From contig CALJNY010000077.1 in NCBI GenBank assembly GCA_937981515.1, forward strand, positions 1 to 9,046: 9,046 bases of DNA, given 5' to 3'. This DNA comes from an uncultured Collinsella sp. GTDB lineage: Bacteria; Actinomycetota; Coriobacteriia; Coriobacteriales; Coriobacteriaceae. Below the pieces are notes generated by a model that did not search any database, was not told the DNA's origin, and was given only the letters and a program-made list of their open reading frames with translations. This document shows positions 5,958 to 9,046 of the stretch, in pieces (position 1 is the stretch's first letter; each line of letters begins with the position of its first letter). The position numbers were made by a program, and so were the translations under genes.

Positions 5958-6495
5958 CGGAAACCTCCACGGTCTGGACGGTAGTCTTGGACGGCAAAAA
6001 ACGGACGCGTGCGGTCGTGCCCGGCGTGCCGAGCATGGTGTCGCAGGCCTCCTCGATACGTTGCTGCATCGCGGCTGCAAGGGAGGCCACGTCCCGGTCG
6101 TCAAGCGCGATAGCCTCGACCTTAAAACGGACGTGCGAATCGTCGGAACCTTGGACGCGGGCCTCGACATGCTCGATCATCACGCGGTCGTCGCGCTCTG
6201 CAGCAGCCCTGGCGCACGAAGAAAGCGCCGCAAGCGTGACCTCGATATTGCGCTCCCCCGCCGGATGCACGCAGGACGGCTCGCGACGAGCAAACATCAG
6301 GCGGAAGAAGCTTACCAGCACGCCGATCGCCACAACTCCGCCGCATGCCGTCACGACAATGCGCGGCATGGGGTCGCGCATCAGCAGCATAAAGCGATAC
6401 GTATACGGCCCCCAAAACTGGCAGACAAGCGTACCCAGCGCCACGATGGCGGCGGCAAGATACACGATCGCTAGGGCTCGTTTGAGTACGCGCAC
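5950..6495 (-). CDS. amaP: AmaP-like alkaline shock response membrane anchor protein
   Basis: A 181-residue protein with the architecture of AmaP, the membrane anchor of Asp23. Two N-terminal helices (about 8-28 and 45-66) are followed by a soluble domain related to the Asp23 fold: NIEVTLAALSSCARAAAERDD, then a strand-rich segment ending VRFKVEAIALDD, then a long helix (about residues 137-153) and a closing strand. The start is GTG at 6495, supported by GGGAG six bases upstream, and it begins directly before the first helix. It is the first gene of a three-gene unit with DUF2273 and Asp23. Sequence identity to Firmicutes AmaP looks low, so the assignment rests on topology plus neighbourhood. 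It could alternatively be called simply an Asp23/Gls24-associated membrane protein. Confidence 0.75.
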   Translation of the reverse strand: MRVLKRALAIVYLAAAIVALGTLVCQFWGPYTYRFMLLMRDPMPRIVVTACGGVVAIGVLVSFFRLMFARREPSCVHPAGERNIEVTLAALSSCARAAAERDDRVMIEHVEARVQGSDDSHVRFKVEAIALDDRDVASLAAAMQQRIEEACDTMLGTPGTTARVRFLPSKTTVQTVEVSGE

Positions 6496-6545
6496 GTGGC
6501 GCTCCCTTCAAATCTCGGCTCTCGAAATGCAAAACAGTTCGCATC

Positions 6546-6551
6546 ATTATA
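6546..6551 (-). promoter_or_regulatory. Consensus -10 box upstream of the amaP-like operon
   Basis: A perfect TATAAT on the minus strand lies about 40-50 bases before the GTG of the amaP-like gene, the expected distance for a housekeeping promoter. I see no good -35 hexamer 16-18 bases upstream, because that region is taken up by the yebC terminator stem. It also forms part of the T-rich tail of that terminator, so it may be coincidental. Confidence 0.4.
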
Positions 6552-6592
6552 AAAGAGCCGGGTCCGGTGCTCTACGCACGCGGATCCGGCTC
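6549..6592 (-). terminator. Rho-independent terminator downstream of yebC
   Basis: Bases 6581-6592 and 6555-6566 form a 12-bp stem (one G-U pair) around a 14-base loop, followed on the minus strand by TTTTATAAT. It lies about 70 bases after the yebC stop and before the amaP-like gene, so it separates the two transcription units. A shorter 6-bp hairpin (6639-6644 with 6651-6656) sits directly after the yebC stop. Confidence 0.8.
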
Positions 6593-6661
6593 ATCTATTC
6601 CACGAGGCTTGCATGCTCGCTTCATTATGCCCAGATATGCACGGCTTAACCCGTGCGGGCG

Positions 6662-7468
6662 CTACTCCTCCTCGAGGGCAGCGATGACCTCGTCGGTCAT
6701 GTCCATGGTGCTGTAAACATCCTGGACGTCGTCGAGCTCCTCAAGACGGTCGATGAGGCGCTGAACCTTCTTGGCGTCGGCACCGGAGACCTCGGTCGGG
6801 GTGGTCGGGACCATGGTGGTCTCGGAGCCCTTGACCTGGATGCCCTGCTCCTCGAGTGCCTTGGAAACAGCCATGACGTCGTTGGCAGCGGTCCAGACGA
6901 TCCACTACTCGCCGGCGTCCTCGTAGTCCTCGCCACCGGCCTCGGCGATGGCCATCATGAACTCATCCTCGTCACCGGCAGCACCGTTGGCGATCATGGT
7001 CTCCTTCTTGGCGTTCTCGTCCAGGATCTCCTTGGCGACGACGATCTGGCCCTTACGCTCAAACTGGAAGGCGCCGGAGCCGGAGGTGCCCAGGTTGCCA
7101 CCAGCGTGGGAGAAGGCGGAACGGACATCAGCGGCGGTGCGGTTGCGGTTGTCGGTCAGGCAGTCGACGTAGACGGCGACACCGGCGGGACCGTAGCCCT
7201 CGTACACGATGTTCTCGTAGACGGCGGCATCGGCACCCGAACCAAAAGCCTTGTCGATAGCGGACTTGATCTTGTCCTTAGGCATGGACTGAGCCTTGGC
7301 CTTGGCAACGGCAGCGGCGAGGCTGGCGTTGTTCTCGGGCAGCGGGTCACCGCCGAGACGGGCAGCAACGGTGATGTTGCGGCTGAGCTTGGAGAAGAGG
7401 GCGGAACGCTTGGCGTCCTGCGCGCCCTTACGATGCTTGGTTGTGGCCCACTTAGAGTGTCCGGACAT
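6662..7468 (-). pseudogene. yebC: YebC/PmpR family protein gene with an in-frame amber stop
   Basis: The frame encodes a YebC/TACO1 family protein, known as a DNA-binding regulator in some bacteria and as a translation factor that relieves ribosome stalling. The ATG at 7468 has AGGAGA at 7474-7479. The N-terminus [18 protein letters not shown], then [14 protein letters not shown] (83-96), CLTDNRNRT (103-111) and HAGGNLG (121-127) are unmistakable. After residue 187 a TAG codon (6905-6907) interrupts the frame. The same frame then runs 80 more codons to a natural stop at 6662 and encodes the rest of the family domain, including MVPTTP and RLIDRLEELDDVQDVY. No frameshift is present. GAG to TAG is one substitution away from an intact gene of about 268 residues. 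Termination at the amber codon would remove the C-terminal 80 residues. It may be a real nonsense mutation or a sequence error; TAG is an ordinary stop for neighbouring genes. Confidence 0.9.
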
Positions 7469-7536
7469 ACGTGTCTCCTATCGGTTTCGACCTAAAGCCC
7501 AGCGCAGATGCTCGGGCAATATAAACAAACGTCGTT

Positions 7537-7565
7537 ATGATATACCTACTGGCCTGCGAGATAAA
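7537..7565 (-). promoter_or_regulatory. Possible yebC promoter
   Basis: On the minus strand, TTTATC (7565-7560) and TATCAT (7542-7537) are separated by 17 bases and lie about 70 bases upstream of the yebC start codon, in the AT-richest part of this intergenic region. The match to the housekeeping consensus is moderate only, and overlapping A/T-rich hexamers offer alternatives. Confidence 0.3.
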
Positions 7566-7598
7566 CCCCAAAATGAAGGCGTCGTGATGATGGCCCCT

Positions 7599-7631
7599 TT
7601 GGTGCAAAGAAACCTGACCTCAATGCACCAA
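7599..7631. repeat. Inverted repeat downstream of the DUF6020-like gene
   Basis: TTGGTGCA at 7599-7606 and its exact complement at 7624-7631 form an 8-bp inverted repeat around a 17-base spacer, directly after the stop codon at 7633. There is no T-tract on the minus strand, so it is a poor intrinsic terminator. It may be a short dispersed repeat or a weak 3' hairpin. Confidence 0.4.
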
Positions 7632-7632
7632 G

Positions 7633-9046
7633 TTAGAACCAGAGGAAGTCGCTGCGGGTGACGGTGGCGCCGATGGCGAAGGGCATGCAGGCGATGACTG
7701 GATACAGGTAGCGCATGTAAGTCGAGCCGTTGCACGGGCCAATCAGGCACACGGCGAGCACGCCCAACAGCGGCACCCAGATCGCCAGCGCACGCCATGA
7801 ATGACGACGCAGCAGGTAGACCACCACGGCGATCATGATCCACACATAGGTGGCTGAGCTCATGGTGAGCGAAATAAACGGGATGCGCTGCACCGCTACA
7901 CGATACAGATTGATCAGGTGGTCGCACCAGCGCACAACCTTGCTATCGACCGGATGGAAGTCGAAGTACTTGAGATTATCGGGACGCGCCATGATCTCGG
8001 CACTGCGCGCCGTGCTGTAGACCCAGGCATCGCGCGCGCTCGGATAAAAATAACCATAGTAGTTATTGATAAGCGCCGAAATATAGCACTCGGGATCCTT
8101 CTTAAACATCTGGACCCATACCTCAAAATAGGCCTTGATGTCCTCCTGCGAGGCGTACTCGTTAAAGCAGTTCTTGACGGCATCGGACTTGTCGGGGTTG
8201 TAGCGGCGGCCCAGATTCTCGTACTTGAGCACCCGATCGATCGCAGCGCGCTCCTCATCGGTTACCAAACCGTCGCAGGGTGCCTCCACGATGGTGCCGT
8301 CCTCCTTAACCGTAGGGTTGACGCCCGAGTTGAGGCCGTCGTGCTTTTGGACGAAACGAGCCGTCTGCTGGAACGGAATCGAAAGGATTTCGCGCTTGGA
8401 GCCGGGCGTAATGTCGTGCGCCGGCATAAAGACCTTGGTGAAGTACATATTAGAGGCAAGGCAGAGCGCGAGCACCGCGAGAACGCCAACCCAGCGGAAA
8501 CGCGGGATGGCGCCCGAAGGCGCAGCACCAGTCTGCTTGGCTGCCCGACGAGCCACATGCGCGTCCCATGCGCAAAACGCCGCCGCGATCACGCATGCCG
8601 CCAGGGGAAACACCAGGCCGCCGTTACGCAGAAACGTGGAACCCATGGCGCCCAGAGCGAGCAGCAGCCAGTCATGGCGCGCAAAGAGCACGGGCCTCTG
8701 TTCGCCCGCACGCTCGGCATTGGCATCGCGACGGGGCAGGCCGCAGGCCACGAGCTTCACGGTCTGCACCAACAGCACCAAAAACGCGTCGGTAAACAGC
8801 ACATCTTTGGTAAGCAGAGCCGCATAGTTGGAGAACATGGGCATAAACACAAAGAACAGCAAGATCACGCCGCGGACCGGCAGGCTCACGCCCAGCTTGC
8901 GCAGCGACGAGATGGAATAGGCCATGCAGGCGGCCGTGATGACAAATTGGGCACAGGTATAGATGGCAAGCCCCGCATTGGCGCTGTTAAAAACCGAAAG
9001 CCCCAGCTGCACGCACGAGCCGATGATAGCCGTGTGCACGACCGGA
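7633..9046 (-). CDS. DUF6020-like polytopic membrane protein, 5' end outside window
   Basis: A large integral membrane protein resembling the DUF6020 family, which is often annotated near cell-surface polysaccharide genes and has a topology like GT-C glycosyltransferases. The frame stays open to the right edge; the codons before the GTG at 9039 read PV, giving PVVHTAII, so that GTG is internal and the N-terminus is missing. Counting from it, helices lie at about 4-17, 23-43, 54-72 and 83-99. The loop LLTKDVLF (75-82) is typical of the family as I recall it. After two further helices comes a soluble, probably extracellular region (about residues 225-380), followed by C-terminal helices and SDFLWF at the end. 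The TAA stop is at 7633. No catalytic residue can be assigned from sequence alone, so enzymatic activity is only a suggestion. The gene is separated from yebC by 164 bases. Confidence 0.75.
   Translation of the reverse strand, partial: PVVHTAIIGSCVQLGLSVFNSANAGLAIYTCAQFVITAACMAYSISSLRKLGVSLPVRGVILLFFVFMPMFSNYAALLTKDVLFTDAFLVLLVQTVKLVACGLPRRDANAERAGEQRPVLFARHDWLLLALGAMGSTFLRNGGLVFPLAACVIAAAFCAWDAHVARRAAKQTGAAPSGAIPRFRWVGVLAVLALCLASNMYFTKVFMPAHDITPGSKREILSIPFQQTARFVQKHDGLNSGVNPTVKEDGTIVEAPCDGLVTDEERAAIDRVLKYENLGRRYNPDKSDAVKNCFNEYASQEDIKAYFEVWVQMFKKDPECYISALINNYYGYFYPSARDAWVYSTARSAEIMARPDNLKYFDFHPVDSKVVRWCDHLINLYRVAVQRIPFISLTMSSATYVWIMIAVVVYLLRRHSWRALAIWVPLLGVLAVCLIGPCNGSTYMRYLYPVIACMPFAIGATVTRSDFLWF

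Noticed and set aside
5958..6170. Extending the DUF2273 gene upstream to 6170
   Set aside because: The extra 71 residues lie wholly inside the amaP-like gene in another frame, are Arg/Pro/Ser-rich, and have no support; the GTG at 5957 has a ribosome-binding site.
5855..6649. A 264-residue plus-strand open frame across the amaP-like gene
   Set aside because: It is Ser/Arg/Thr-rich with no domain, crosses the terminator and promoter region, and is antisense to the coherent amaP-DUF2273 operon.
6905..6907. Genome-wide recoding of TAG as a sense codon
   Set aside because: Other well-supported genes here end at TAG where expected (M20 at 856, the second zinc-ribbon gene at 2325, YitT at 3783), so TAG is a normal stop in this genome.
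6653..7495. A 280-residue open frame on the plus strand opposite yebC
   Set aside because: It is the complement of a high-GC coding region with strong codon bias and gives a Gly/Leu/Val-rich shadow protein with no recognisable domain; the minus strand encodes an unmistakable YebC.

Overview
This GC-rich window (by eye, not computed) looks like chromosome from a high-GC anaerobic actinomycete of the Coriobacteriia, most like Collinsella. The basis is the protein set (YebC, YitT, an Asp23/Gls24-AmaP-DUF2273 cluster, zinc-ribbon membrane proteins, a DUF6020-type membrane protein), compact intergenic regions with strong hairpin terminators, and overall codon style. The taxon is an inference from recognition; no marker RNA gene is present. 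I see no tRNA, rRNA, CRISPR array, phage gene or complete insertion sequence. No gene-free stretch exceeds about 210 bases.

Layout, left to right. (1) Positions 2-856, plus strand: the 3' part of an M20 family amidohydrolase whose start lies outside the window. A perfect 17-bp hairpin at 892-930 separates it from the convergent minus-strand genes. (2) Positions 963-2130, minus: a zinc-ribbon/DUF4234 membrane protein followed by an overlapping DUF2752 membrane protein. (3) Positions 2325-3632, minus: a second zinc-ribbon membrane protein with a Pro/Ala-rich tail and its own terminator. (4) Positions 3783-4805, minus: a YitT family membrane protein. (5) Positions 5014-6495, minus: a three-gene envelope-stress type operon, amaP-like then DUF2273 then Asp23/Gls24, bounded by hairpins. 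(6) Positions 6662-7468, minus: yebC, interrupted by an in-frame amber stop at 6905-6907. (7) Positions 7633-9046, minus: a large DUF6020-like membrane protein whose start lies beyond the right edge.

The genes do not form one pathway. The coherent unit is group 5: AmaP anchors Asp23/Gls24-type proteins to the membrane in Firmicutes, and DUF2273 proteins are their usual small membrane partner. Most other genes are also membrane proteins of unknown function, and two share an N-terminal zinc ribbon plus flexible low-complexity linker design. The most noteworthy item is the nonsense codon in yebC: the frame continues intact for 80 codons after the TAG and encodes the conserved YebC C-terminus. 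This means a recent point mutation, a sequence error, or, less likely, read-through. I do not find a convincing wholly new system in this window.
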